A stretch of DNA of 64,000 nucleotides from Serinus canaria (GCF_022539315.1 NC_066333.1:1798001-1862000), one strand, 5' to 3'; positions 37,408-48,652 are shown, numbered from the stretch's first letter. Numbers and translations are program-made. Notes: a model not told the origin generated them from the letters alone.

Positions 37408-37929
37408 TATTGATTGCACTTGAGCTAGAGGTGACTACTGGGGATATTTCTCCTCAGAGACACCTTCAGCTCGCAGGCAGTTACTATTAAGCACTCGGAA
37501 TAGGCCCATGCAAAGCAGAACTCAGTTTACCTCTAGTGGAAAACGTCCAGGCGATGGTGAAGAGAAAGAGAGCGGGTTCTGCCGGAGGGTTAAATTCAGA
37601 GTTTATTCCAAGGTATTACAGTTCCGAATCTCAGTACTGCTCCGACAGACCCTGACCGCCCGGCTTCAACGCCTTTTAATCTCACAGGAAGGTGGGAGGG
37701 ATGATAGGTGAGCCACCAACCAGGTGAGAGGGGGAGGGTCTCAGGGGACAATGACACCTGGACAGGCCAATGACTCCAGGCCTGAAGAGCATCTTTTGAA
37801 CTTCTGCCAATCACACGATACCCTTGCTGGAATGTGGAACTTAACACAGTAATCAGGAATAGGGCAGGGGACAGGCAAGGAGGAAGTAGTCACAGCTGAG
37901 GGGCAGGATTTTAGCTTTACACCACAACA
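37408..37929 (-). mobile_element. Second LTR nested in the long element
   Basis: On the minus strand it begins TGTTGTGGTGTAAAGC at 37929. It has a TATA-like ATTAAAAGGC (plus 37671-37680) and a polyadenylation signal AATAAA (plus TTTATT at 37602-37607), and ends near GCAATCAATA, about 520 bases in total. That order is a full U3-R-U5. Both flanks are C-rich on the plus strand, but no exact target duplication was found. The final CA is altered or the boundary lies a few bases away. Confidence 0.68.
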
Positions 37930-38164
37930 CATTACCCCCCCTCCACCCCCTTCTCCTTCATTCTGGCTGTGCTATCAAATTTTCAAGGTGGCACAGGCAC
38001 AGACACAGACACCAGCTCTCTCTCTCTCCTGGGGGGCTGCCCGAAGCCTCTCAGTGCTCCTCCACCCTTCCATCCTGCAGGGCCCTTCCCCTCCCTTCTC
38101 TGTCCCAGGCCCGGCCTACCTCACTCAGGCCTTGTGGCCTCCCCGCCCAGCTCAGAGCCAGAGA

Positions 38165-38850
38165 GGGAGCTCTGATCTCTCCTTCACTGAGGAACCCAAG
38201 GGAGCTCTGATCTCTCCTTCACTGAGGGAACCCAAGGGAGCTCTGATCTCTCCTTCACTGAGGGATCCCAAGGGAGCTCTGATCTCTCCTTCACTGAGGA
38301 ACCCAAGGGAGCTCTGATCTCTCCTTCACTGAGGAACCCAAGGGAGCTCTGATCTCTCCTTCACTGAGGGATCCCAAGGGAGCTCTGATCTCTCCTTCAC
38401 TGAGGGATCCCAAGGGAGCTCTGATCTCTCCTTCACTGAGGGAACCCAAGGGAGCTCTGATCTCTCCTTCACTGAGGGAACCCAAGGGAGCTCTGATCTC
38501 TCCTTCACTGAGGGAACCCAAGGGAGCTCTGATCTCTCCTTCACTGAGGGAACCCAAGGGAGCTCTGATCTCTCCTTCACTGAGGGATCCCAAGGGAGCT
38601 CTGATCTCTCCTTCACTGAGGAACCCAAGGGAGCTCTGATCTCTCCTTCACTGAGGAACCCAAGGGAGCTCTGATCTCTCCTTCACTGAGGATCCCAAGG
38701 GAGCTCTGATCTCTCCTTCACTGAGGAACCCAGGGGAGCTCTGATCTCTCCTTCCCAGGGGAGCTCTGATCTCTCCTTCACTGAGGAACCCAAGGGAGCT
38801 CTGATCTCTCCTTCACTGAGGGAACCCAAGGGAGCTCTGCTCTCCCCCAA
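38165..38850. repeat. Minisatellite, 19 full units of 35-36 bp
   Basis: The core GAGCTCTGATCTCTCC occurs 19 times, followed in most units by TTCACTGAGG, an optional G, and AACCCAAGG or ATCCCAAGG. A twentieth, altered unit (GAGCTCTGCTCTCCC) ends the array. One unit near 38732-38760 is shortened. The 36-bp form is a multiple of three, so frames stay open and give peptides with 12-residue periods on both strands. The array sits inside the long LTR-like element, downstream of its TATA-like box on the minus strand. Confidence 0.97.
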
Positions 38851-39008
38851 GGGAGCTTCCCCTTGGAGTGCTCAGCTTTTAACCCCCTGTGTTCTCAGAG
38901 GTATTTCCATGTCCTCAGTGGCCGCACCAGGTGCCAATATTCAAATCTGAGCACTGATTGGTTTGACCACAGCATCCCAAAAAACTCACTTCCTCTCAAA
39001 CCAGGACA

Positions 39009-39013
39009 TACTG
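39009..39013. other. Target-site duplication, right copy
   Basis: TACTG, identical to 36432-36436. Confidence 0.8.
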
Positions 39014-40939
39014 CCATTTAGAAATGACAATAAATTCATTTATTGCATCTGTTCTATAAGTATTTATTATGCAGATTTGTCTGTGAAGAAATAGTAAAAT
39101 AATACACAAAAAAGAGAAGATAACAGAAATATGCCACACCTTTATATTTCTGGTGAAACAAAATTAATTGTTTTCTGTAGAAAATTCTGGCTGAACTCAA
39201 GAAATTGAACTCCAGAAATAATAAGAATGGCAGAGGGGGAAATAAATAAAATTCTAATAAGTTAGACCCACTGGAAGTATGTTTAGTAAATTTTTATTTG
39301 GTTTATTTATTTACCCCCTGCTATTCCTATTCTTTTTAACAAGAGCTTATGATACTAATAACTTATGAGAAGTTTAATAACTTATTGGAAATTTAATAGG
39401 TTATTAAGCTTCTAATAATTTATTAGAAGACTTTTTAAATAAAAAAAGAAATAAAAAAAACTTCTGAAACAAGTTTAATGAACTTCAGGAAAAAAAGAAT
39501 AGTGAGGTAAATGAAATTCTAATTAGTTTAATAACATTTGTCTTCTAATATCTCTATTAAAGACCTGTTTTTAATCTCATTGTGAAAGAAATTCTTTCTT
39601 ATAGAGATGGGAAAACCTCCTAAAGGAGTTGTGAGATGCAGATAGAAGCATCAAAGAATACTTCTGTATTGTTTCTCTGAGATTGTGTTCAGGTAAGAGC
39701 TTTCTGCTGGTTTGTGTGCTCCCTCAATGAGAGAGAAGTTCAAGGGGTTTTAAATATGCATTTTGAAAATTAATCACTGATTGCGATTTCAGAAAATGGA
39801 ACCTCTCAAAAGTCAGTTTTGTAGCAAACCCCAGACTGAGCTGAGAGATAAACAGAGGCTTGATGGTGACACATGAACTAAAAGAGAAAGAAATTGCAGT
39901 TCTTTGCCTCTCCTTGCAGATAGAAACACACACAGGACTGAAGCAGAAATCAAGCAGTTCTTTGAACTTCAAAAATACTGCTTAAATAGATTTCTGCTGA
40001 AGGCAAAATGTTTACAGACTGTAGCATGAAGAGAAACATCTGCTGGTGGATGGCAGCTGAGAACTGAACATGGACCACAGTAGAACAACATCTGGAAGTG
40101 ACACAGTGCTGGGTCTCCCCGTGAAAAATGAGATTTTTGGTATCTGTGCAAGGAATGTATCATTGGGAACTGCTCAGTGCTGTGCCTGCTTTTGTTGCCC
40201 TTTTTCCATTGGCCCGTTTGAGTGTGAATGAGCAAACCCTGGAACCTTTTGGTGTTTTCCAGCAGCTTTTCAACTGCTGAGGATGAGTGAAGTTCATATA
40301 ATTTATGCAGCTTTCTGTCTTCAAAACACAACTGAAAGGCTTTCTGGTGTGTTTGAGAAGCTGCCCTTGAGTGAGGCTGGGCAGAGGGGTTGAAATGAAA
40401 TAGTGGGAGCTGAAATGTGTGGGACTTGCCTACAGGGCTCTGCAGCAAAGGAACTCTCTGCCCAAGCCTGACAAATAACTTCTGCAAAGCTGCTGCTGGG
40501 GGCATGTTCCCCTTCCCAAAGTCAGGCTGTGCAGGCACAAAGTGCCTCCTTTACTTCTGCCTAACTTTACTTGGTGTTTCCATCCTCTTGAAACCTTAGG
40601 CTCTCAGCATCACCCATGGGACAAGTTCTTAGTCTGAATTTTCATTTTCCTTTGACTCCAGCAGTGCAGAAGGAAAGAGTCTTGACCAAATATCTATACA
40701 TTTATAAATGAATGGATATTTCATCCCCTAGTGCAGTGGGAGGTGTGGGAGCAGAGATGCCCTGCCTGTCCTTCTCACCCCAGCCTATGGTCAAAACTCT
40801 CATAGAATTCAAACTTTGATCCAAAAAGAGCATTTAGCCACCAGCATTTGTTCCTCAGTCCCAGCCTCACAGTCTCCCTGCTGCCACCTGCTCAATTTTT
40901 GTTTGTCAGGACAAAGTGCTTTTAGCTACCAAGGGAACA
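39014..40939. other. Unassigned AT-rich DNA
   Basis: Includes the palindromic AT-rich patch at 39.37-39.43 kb. A minus-strand frame of 189 codons at 39969-40538 has no recognised domain and is at the length expected by chance in a window this size. Confidence 0.4.
39409..39429. repeat. AT-rich palindrome, 10-bp arms
   Basis: CTTCTAATAA at 39409-39418 and TTATTAGAAG at 39420-39429 are exact reverse complements around one base. It lies beside an imperfect inverted repeat beginning GAAGTTTAATAACTTATT at 39370. Such AT palindromes form easily in AT-rich DNA. Confidence 0.9.
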
Positions 40940-41065
40940 ACTGGAGCTGTGCCAGGGAGGCTCAGGCTGGAGATCAGGAAAGGTTCTTCCCCAGAGGTGC
41001 TGGGCACTGCCCAGGCTCCCCAGGGAATCGGCATGGCCCTGAAGCTGCCAGGAAATCTTGTGGTT
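40940..41065 (+). mobile_element. CR1: CR1 LINE 3' fragment
   Basis: GTGCCAGGGAGGCTCAGGC, GGAGATCAGGAAAGGTTCTT, CCCAGAGGTGCTGGGCACTG and CCCAGGCTCCCCAGGG are the plus-strand form of the CR1 3' region seen in reverse at 20.95-21.06 kb and 52.75-52.85 kb. It is cut off on both sides. Confidence 0.85.
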
Positions 41066-42309
41066 GTCTTCTGAAATTACAGTGTGATGGGAATTTTTCG
41101 TTTGCTTGATTTTTTGGTTTTCCCCTCCATCTTAAATTGAACTATAGCATAAATTTTGCTAGAATTGAGAATTGTCGTTTACAAAAGTATGCCTGTCAGG
41201 AGGAAATATCTCTCTGCTCCACAGAGACATGCTTCTGGTGCTGACCAGCATGTGCTGAAATGCTCACAGTCAGGAGAACTGGGAATTAAGTCATGAGTGT
41301 CCCAAGGGAGCCCCTTTCACCAATTTGGCTGATTTTCAGGTAACAATCCAGTACATCTCAGGAACCTCAACTGACTGATATACCCAGTTCATCTCTCTCT
41401 CATCCATACAAGCCCCACAGTTCAATATCCTGAATTAGACACACACCAGGGATTCTATTCCAGTTGCCTGATCTGAACTTTATCTAATTTCATGGAACTT
41501 CAGAGCCCTGAATGGATTTCGTGTGACCTGGAGATTTTTGTGGCAGTAGCTGTGCAGAAAGTGGAATTCAGAATGAAGGTTATAGCCTGCAGACTCTGAT
41601 TCCAAGTAGCCAAACTGATGGTGCCCCCTTCAGTACAAAGAGAACAAGAGAAGAAAAGAAGAAAGAAAAGAAAGAAAACCTCCTTTCCATGAAAAAAATT
41701 TCCTTTCCAAGGAATGGCTGCTTGGCAGAAATGCTTTTGATGGGCTGGGACTGGCATTTCTAGCACCCTCTGCCTTCAGAAACAGCCTGATCTCCACAGA
41801 GGAAAATGGGTCTTGGTCACATGTAGGCAGAGCTCTAATGCTAAATGAAAAGAGCTTCGAGGCAGGGGGGAGTGTCTTTATCACAAAGTGCTGCAGACAA
41901 AATTCATTGGTGCTGAGAGAAGTTACTGGGTATGGCCAGTGAAGAAACCGGGACTTATTTTGAGACATCCTTACAGGAAAAGAAAAGGTATCTGGGAACA
42001 CCATGGCTTTTGTGCCTTCTCTAAAGGCCATAGCACCCTGTGGGGACAGGAAATTTGGCATTTGGAGCTGGCAGCAGGGGCTAGCCTGGCAGGAGCACAA
42101 CAGGGCAATCACTGGCTCCATGTGTGTGACACTAACTCTTGGCCTCCTCAGGTGATTGTCATAGCACTGCTTTGTTCCACTGTTGGAGCCCTGGTTACTG
42201 AGAATTTCAGACTTTCTGTGCTGCAGGCACTGACCCCCAGGAGAACACTGCATTTAACCTGAGGCCGTGGAGAAGGCTTCCAAAATGGAATGACAGAACT
42301 GGGATTATG
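41066..42309. other. Unassigned, possibly retroviral flank
   Basis: The part just before the LTR at 42310 may be 3' internal retroviral sequence. Frames here, 124 codons plus at 41888-42262 and 207 codons minus at 41630-42253, overlap on opposite strands and neither shows a recognisable domain. A purine-rich stretch (AAGAAAGAAAAG) lies at about 41640-41680. Confidence 0.35.
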
Positions 42310-42703
42310 GGTGTGGAGTTTGAATAGAAGTGTGTGATTTCACAGGGTGGAAAGCTTAAAGGTTTTAGAATATAGTAATATATATATAAAGCAAGATGGA
42401 GGTTTTAGGGCAGAGGCTGGTCCTTCTTTTTCACCTTCTTCTCCATGGTTTCGGGTGGTTTTGTGTGATTGGATAAAAAAGTCCACATTGCAGATGGTTG
42501 GTTATTGGGCTAAAAGTAAAAATAATTTAGGTGTCATTTCTTAATTGGACAGTTTATCCCTAAAAGGCCCTGTAAAGAGAGAGAGATAGGGCTCCATTTT
42601 TAGTTTGTTAGAGTGAAGTGGTGGAGAACTCATGGTTTGTGAGACTGTGACATAGATAAGAACTAATAAAGATCTGAGTCCAAACAAGAAAAACCATCTC
42701 ACA
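42310..42703 (+). mobile_element. LTR, ERVL-like
   Basis: It starts TGTGGAGTTTGAATAG and ends CCATCTCACA, 394 bases. It contains AGCAAGATGGAGG, a pyrimidine block CTTCTTCTCC, an AATAAA-type signal near 42665 and a short U5. The order of blocks parallels the LTR at 54285-54761, in particular GTTTGAATAGAAGTG against GTTTAAGTAGAATGG at the start, so it is probably a distant member of the same superfamily. No target duplication was identified. Confidence 0.65.
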
Positions 42704-43091
42704 ATTTAATCCCAACCTTGGCAAAAAGAAGTTAAGACTTGACATTCCACCTTATTGTATTTCTCCCCTTACTAACATCCAATTAATTTCTATTCAAGAC
42801 TGCTGGGTACAAGCCAAAGCCAGCTGTGCCCCCACAGCTGTTCCTCAAACCCCTGCAGAGCCTGGATCCCTCTCTCACCTGCATTAATGTATCACCTATT
42901 ACCACAGATGTGTTGTGTATTTAATTTCTATATTCCTATCTAAGCAATTCCAGCAGTTTAATGCCTTGCCCTTGCTTCTCTCACTGACTCACAGGGGTCC
43001 AGCTCTGGAGTGAATCTTTATCACAGATTCCACTTGTTTTCCATGGAGAGAATTTGGAGCTCAGTCAACTCTCTGTGTTTTCTTGTAACTC
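42704..43091. other. Unassigned DNA
   Basis: No gene or repeat recognised. Confidence 0.4.
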
Positions 43092-43747
43092 TGTGGCTTG
43101 GTTTGGAAAGCCAGGTGTCTGCTAAGGAAGGCTGCGCCCTCCCTGAAATGGAAAATGCAAACCCTGTCCCTCTGAATTGCTATTCATTTTAAATTAAGGG
43201 GCTCTCAGGCAAAGATATGGGAGCAGGAGTGACAGTTTTTTATTAGGGAAGAAAATAAAAAAAAAAAAATGAACAATGCAGGAAACCAAACCAACACTGC
43301 CAGAGTCAGAACTCAACCTGACACCCTGTGGGCCAGGGTGCTGGCAGCAGTCCCATTGGAATTGTGGCTGCAGCCCTCCTGCAGTGCCAGGGGTGGTTCT
43401 GCTGGAGCAGGGATCCTGGAGAAAGGTGCAGTCTGCCTCTGAAGGTCCAGGGGAAGAGGCAGCTGCTGTTCCTCTGGGAAATCCAGTGGAGAAGCTGTGC
43501 TGGTGTTCCAGAACCTCCAGATTATATCCAGGCAGGAATGCTTGGCTCCTCCCCCTGGGCTCCCATCTCCCAGTGGGATGCTGCAGTTCTTATCAGCCAT
43601 GCAGGGACATTCCATAGCCTGTTATCAGCAGGGGTCTGCCTGAGGGAGGAGTGGGTGTGGGAGAGATAAGGAAAACTGCCCAATGGACAGGAGACAGCTG
43701 CCATAGAGATGGCAGAGAGAACACAATTTGTTTGGCAATCCAGGACA
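43092..43747 (-). mobile_element. LTR of the same family as the 60.9-kb copy
   Basis: It begins (plus view) TGTGGCTTGGTTTGGAAAGC and shares CCAGGTGTCTGCTAAGGA, AAGGGGCTCTCAGGCAAAGA, CAGCCCTCCTGCAGTGCCAG, GGAATGCTTGGCTCCTCCCC and the final part with the element at 60913. The polyadenylation signal AATAAA is on the minus strand (plus TTTATT near 43240). The right end GGCAATCCAGGACA may be the inverted terminus. Only one copy of the short unit that is amplified in the 60.9-kb copy is present, at about 43330-43370. The first and last bases are uncertain, and no target duplication was found. Confidence 0.75.
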
Positions 43748-43920
43748 CTGAGTGAATCAGCTGCACCCAACAGCATTTGAGGCTTACAAGCTGCAGAGCT
43801 CCTTCCTGAGGGAATTTTTGACAAGAAACCTAGAGGAAAGAATATTAGCTGACTCTGAAGTGGTGATTTTGTGCAGAAATTCAGGAACTTGAAAAATACT
43901 GGATTATTTTCTTCTATATT
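43748..43920. other. Unassigned DNA
   Basis: No feature recognised. Confidence 0.35.
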
Positions 43921-44140
43921 TTGAGGCTTTAGTGTACTATTAGTGTATTATTAAATGTTGATTTTTAGGATTTTTTGGTTGAAATGAGGATTAAAAGTAT
44001 TTGAGATAATAGTTTGTGTTTAGATTTAAATATTTATTTTTTAAATGTATGGTATCGTTTTATAAGTAGTGAGTGTTGTAGTATTTTATTAATAAAGTAT
44101 AAAATAGTTAAATATTTTTTATTATAAAGTTTTTTAAAGT
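43921..44140. other. Strongly C-depleted block
   Basis: Counting by hand, 220 bases contain 3 C and 39 G on the plus strand, the rest A and T. The flanks are not as skewed. A one-sided loss of C is what strand-specific cytosine deamination would leave, but low-complexity AT-rich DNA with replication or transcription skew is also possible. No retroelement body was recognised in the block. Confidence 0.9.
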
Positions 44141-47100
44141 CAAACTATCTAATTAAAAAAGAATACTTAAATTATTTTTAGTTTTAACTTAATAACTAAT
44201 AACTTGAAGTCTTAAGTTACTTATCTGTAACTTATATTTTGGTTTCAGGTTTTGCTGCCCCCACTGCTTCCCCACTGCTGGTGGAGAAGTTTTGGGTGGT
44301 TTGTTGGTTTGGGATTTTTGTTGACTTGTTGGGGTTTTTTAAGAGAAAGAAAACAGTGTCTGCATTACCTGAATTCCACTTCTTCTTGTAAATCAAACAG
44401 TATAAAGGATATGCCTTGCTCTTCCAGACCTGGATACAAAACCAGCTGTTCATTACTGCCCACAGGTCTTTCTGTTGGTTGTCATTGTATTGCCAAAAAT
44501 AAAAAAAAAGCAGTTTGCTCCTCAATCATTTGAGTTTCTAGATGTGTTAAAAGGTGACAAAGGGTCTAAAAGTGGATCTGGTGGCTCCTTTATAAAGACA
44601 GATGCTTTTTTGTGGTTTCTTTTTCTTTTTTAATTTTCTTTTTCCTCTTGGTAGTCCAACTTCAGCATGTAATCAAATACCATCCTACTTCTGTGAAACT
44701 AAAACTGCTGTTTACTGTAAAGATGTGTTCCTTAAGTTATTCCTGTTGATACTGGGAAAGTTGTGTCTTGGTTTTTGCAGTCCCATTTATGACTGGAGGG
44801 ATGTTACTGAGGGTTGGCTCATAAATACACACATTGGTGGGCAGGGTGAGGCTCCTCTGCATCTGTGGGGGATGGAGTTAGGAATGCTGGGTCCATGGCA
44901 TCTGTCACTTATCTTAAATAACCTCACAGAAACATCTTTTTATGTTGTTTGAACACGTAATTAGGGAAAAAGGAAATCTGTGGTGAGAATCAAATCAGCC
45001 AGTTAAAAATTACAGAGTAAACTTCATGTCTGAAAGCAGAAAGGGTTAGAAATATTTTGTGTGCTTCTCACTGTAAAGTGAGATGGGAGCTGTGGATGTG
45101 GTTTATTTACCTCCCAGTGAACCCTTTTCCAAAGACACCAATCTCATGGGTTCAGGGAGGAGGAAGCTGGATATTGTCTTCATCATTCAGAGGGGGCTCT
45201 GGCAGGAGCAGAGCTGGCATCCAGCTGTACAGAAATCAGTCCCTGACTGCTGTGGTTCAGCTGTATTACTGACCTGATCATTTCTCTTCTGTCTCCTCTC
45301 TGTCTTAGCTGGGCTAATACAAAGAGACAAGAAAATCTTTCCACATACCTGACTGTGGGCATTGAAACAACTCCAGTTTCAAGATCAAAGTCAGACAACT
45401 CGGGGTGAGGGAGAGGTAAAAGCTGCAGTTACTGCTATGGAGAGACAGGGTAATGGTAATAAAACCAGACATCTGCAGTGCTAGTCTTACTTCAATTATC
45501 CATCTGCCATGGCTGATGCTTCAAGGGAAAGACAGCTCAAAATTCACAGTGGAACCATAGCCTGTTTGAACAGCATTTCAGCAGCAAGGAGATACCTTTG
45601 AACAGCCTCCTGAAGGCTCTGCCATTGTTGCAGCAATGGGAAAGCAAAGGAGCAGCTTAACAACAATCAGTAACTGAGGTAAAACCTCAGTCTTGATGTA
45701 AAACCTCTTGTCATTGATGCAGAACCTCAGTCTTGAGGTAAAACCTCTTGTCATTGAGGTAAAACCTCCATCCTGAGCACCAGGAGTGTAAGGGCAGATG
45801 GGGCAGGGCAGGGGTGAAGCTTTGGGCTCTGCAGGGGATCTTGTGACAGGGACAGACAGGATCTGGAGCCCTGTGGGGTGTAATTATGGGATGTGATGCT
45901 GGAAGACTTTTAAAATGGTGCCCTTTAATGACGTTAATGACTCTTTTAAATGCCACAGAGGCAGAGTGACACTGCTGTGCAAATACCAGGACCCACCCCT
46001 CACCCCCAAGCTTGTGATGCTCACAGCAAGCAGATTTGGGGATGTGAAGTCCTGGAGTGAAATATTCTGTTTGGAGACATGTGGCAGATTTTCTCCAGTA
46101 GATCTGCATTAATGTAAATTAGTTCATATGGTGATATAATTTGGATTTAGGAAATTAAAGCCTGTGACTATGACGTAGCTCTTATTTTTCTTTTACTTCC
46201 CTCCTGGCTAGGAAGGTAGATGATTTTAATTTTTTTCAATAGTTTATATTATTTTTATTTAATTACCAAAAAAAAAAAAAGGGTCTTGGGAGAAGAACTA
46301 CACTAAGTTTAGCTCTTCCTTGTGAATATAGAAAATGTGGAATAGGTATAGCTGAACTCATGTTAATAATGTTTTATTTCAAGTACTGTGGGAGCAAGGA
46401 AGGAAAATAAAACTTCTTCTTTGGCTTCCTGAGGCAGGAGTAGAAGAAGGGAGGGATGATTGCACCCACCCTCATCCAAACAGGCAGCCTGCATGGAATT
46501 TTGTCACTGTAAGGCAAAATTTTTAAAAAGTGCTGTCCAGGTCAGGTCGCATCAGAAGCACTTAGCCAGGTTTAAAGAGAAATAGGTTTTCTGTTTAATG
46601 CACATTTCATACAAGGATTTGGAGTCTCTTCTGAAAAGAGAACCTGTAAGAAAGCCAACACTGAGCCTGTTCCTCTGCTTGTTGTTACCTTGCCAAAAAA
46701 AGCACTTTTGCACATTATTGCTGGCACTTCAAAAGCACTTTTTGGCTACTCCCTTACCAATATGATGACACTACTTGAGGACCATTATTCCCAAGTCCCC
46801 CAAATTAAAATGTCTTTGGTTTCCTGCAAATCTTCTGCTACTTCTTCTGCCACCAATTCTGATGTTTATGACTCTCTGAACTCAAAAAAATAATCTGTAA
46901 TTGTTATTACTTTCCACTCCCAATCTTAAGACGCTTTTCCTTTGCATGTTTGCCACCCCATCTCTTTGTCTTCTGATGTAATTTTATGCACTGCAATTGT
47001 TTTCTAAGTTCTGTTTTAAAATCAGCATGGGTGGAAATGTTAAATCAAGCAGTAATCACTTTAAGAGATTTATTTTATGCTTTTTGTAATGAAGAACTTT

Positions 47101-47847
47101 GAAGCAGAGAGCTTTTCAGGACTGGGCTTGTTGGATGCACTGAACATGGGGCAAGGAAATATTGTGTCAATTAAGCATAAATCAAAAATGCTTCTTCATA
47201 AAATCAAAAGGTTTTACAGAAATATATGAATTTCAGTAAACTTTCTCCAAACCCCTTCCAGGTTTTGATGAACTCTTGCTTGCTTTTTCTGATGCCTTCT
47301 TGCCTTGGCTTTGTGCCTTTTTTAGAATAGTGATCTGAAATGCTTCACTGGTTGGTTGGTTGGTGGTGCTGCATTTGGGGTTTTTTTCTTCAGCCTTCAT
47401 AAAAAGGCTTTTAGGGACAATATCTTTTTTCTAGGATCCATCCTTACCTCTGTGCAGAAGCAATCCAATCCACAGCTGCTGCAGCTCCTGTCAGTGCTCT
47501 ATCAGCTGCTCTTGCTCTGTTCCAGCAATGCCCAGGGTGATAAATGCTCATCCCTGGGAGCCTGGGCAAGCTTTCGGCAGAGTCCTGTCTCTGCCTGTTG
47601 TGCATCTGAATGTTTCATTTCTTAGGTCCAAGGCAGTTTTGTTGTTGCTTGTTTCTTGGAAACAATTGTAATTAAATCTGAAGGCCCCTTATAAAAATTG
47701 CCTTTATTTCTGTTAAAACTTTTTTTTACAAGCTCTGCTAACTGCTTCAGTCTGTTCCCAAGCTCTCAGAAGGGCCCTGTGTTTTCTTCTGCCTATTTCT
47801 GTGTTGTTTTTAATTTATGTAATTTTCCCATGCTATTTTTATTTGGT
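44141..47847. other. Unassigned DNA with simple repeats
   Basis: Contains an A13 run near 46267 and a short tandem repeat at 45.67-45.77 kb. No gene recognised. Confidence 0.42.
45668..45772. repeat. Short imperfect tandem repeat
   Basis: GAGGTAAAACCTC and its variant GATGTAAAACCTC recur four times, with CTTGTCATTGA and CAGTCTTGA between them, giving a unit of about 45 bp with an internal half-repeat. Confidence 0.85.
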
Positions 47848-48010
47848 TTAGAATCATGGACCCACTGAGGTTGAAAAAGACCTTTGAGGTCGAGTCCAAA
47901 CATTAACATGACACTGCCAAGGCCACCCCTGGATCATGTCCCCCAGTGCCATCTTCATCTCTGGCAGGTGCTGAGGTTTTCTGAGAGGCTTTGCTGCATC
48001 CTGCACAGAC
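47848..48010 (-). mobile_element. CR1: CR1 LINE 3' end fragment
   Basis: AGAATCATGGACCCACTGAG, AAAAAGACCTTTGAGGTCGA and CCCCAGTGCCATCTTCATCT read as the reverse complement of the terminal region of another CR1 subfamily, whose tail lies at the left. It is truncated. Confidence 0.8.
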
Positions 48011-48255
48011 AGGACCTGCTGATCACGGTGGTGATTTGTGCTCAGCTCTCTAAAACCACCTTGGATGGATCTTAGCTCCATCTTGTCTTGCACCAATTAT
48101 TTCTCCTCTGCCCCTCTCCCTCGATCCCCATTTACCCTTTCCCAGTCTACAAACTTAAAAGAAAATAAACATATGGTCAGACTTACAACTCTCCATTTCC
48201 ATCTGTGGTTGATTCTAATTTCATGACTGCTCATTTTAAAGATATTTAATGTGAC

Positions 48256-48261
48256 ACTGTT
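48256..48261. other. Probable target duplication, left copy
   Basis: ACTGTT here against GCTGTT at 48647-48652, five of six bases equal. One later substitution would explain the difference. Confidence 0.6.
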
Positions 48262-48646
48262 TGTCACCGACATGTTCTATGAAAAATCCTTTCTTTAGGA
48301 TTTTTCCCTCCTGACAAGCTGAGAGGCCTCAAGAACAAACTGCAAACAATTCTTATCTGCTGCTGTGGAATGCAACAGGTGGATCTGGGATTGGTCTCAT
48401 CTGGTTGTTTCTAATTAATGGCCAATCCCAGCCCAGCTGTCCAGACTGTCTTGGTCAGAGACAAACCTTTGTTATTCATTCCTTTTCTATTCTTAGCTAA
48501 GCCTTCTGATGAAATCCTTTCTTCTATTCTTTTAGTATAATTTTTAACATAATATATATCATAAAATAATAAACCAAGCCTTCTAAATATGGAATCAAAT
48601 TTCTTGTCTCTTCCCTCATCCTAAGACCCCTGTAAACAATGTGTCA
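48262..48646 (+). mobile_element. Solo LTR of the 57-kb retrovirus family
   Basis: It starts TGTCACCGACATG and ends in CA. It is 385 bases, against 388 for the LTRs of the element at 57117-60034. Shared blocks include TATGAAAAATCCTTT, ACAATTCTTATCTGCTGCTG, TGTGGAATGCAAC and TTCTCTTCCCTCATCCT-like sequence near the end. The signal AATAAA is at 48568-48573. It is more diverged from the two 57-kb LTRs than they are from each other, so it is an older insertion or a sister subfamily. No internal sequence remains. Confidence 0.92.
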
Positions 48647-48652
48647 GCTGTT

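Larger units (their letters stand above)
36437..39008 (-). mobile_element. 2.57-kb LTR-like element with inverted ends
   Basis: The left end TGTCATGGTTTGAG and the right end CTCAAACCAGGACA are inverted repeats with one mismatch in 14, and a perfect 5-bp duplication TACTG flanks them. Read on the minus strand, it starts TGTCCTGGTTTGAGAGG, has a TATA-like TTAAAAG near 38876-38882, then a long tandem array, then a nested LTR, and ends CTCAAACCATGACA. Long LTRs with such ends are known from songbird retroviruses. A TTTATT at 36677-36682 is a polyadenylation signal on the minus strand. No pol or env sequence was seen, so it is best read as a very long solo LTR interrupted by a second LTR, or else a small non-autonomous element. 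Confidence 0.8.

Noticed and set aside
38291..38628. Two 100-codon minus frames with 12-residue repeats
   Set aside because: Products of a 36-bp tandem repeat. They lie in different frames of the same DNA, and neither has a non-repeat part.
38165..38850. CRISPR-like array of 35-36-base repeats
   Set aside because: Units are contiguous with no unique spacers, and the surroundings are avian retroelements. It is a minisatellite.
39969..40538. 189-codon minus frame
   Set aside because: No known motif, no supporting splice or promoter signals, and length near chance expectation.
41630..42253. 207-codon minus frame
   Set aside because: Overlaps a plus frame and a possible retroviral flank. No domain; the low-complexity end comes from an antisense purine tract.
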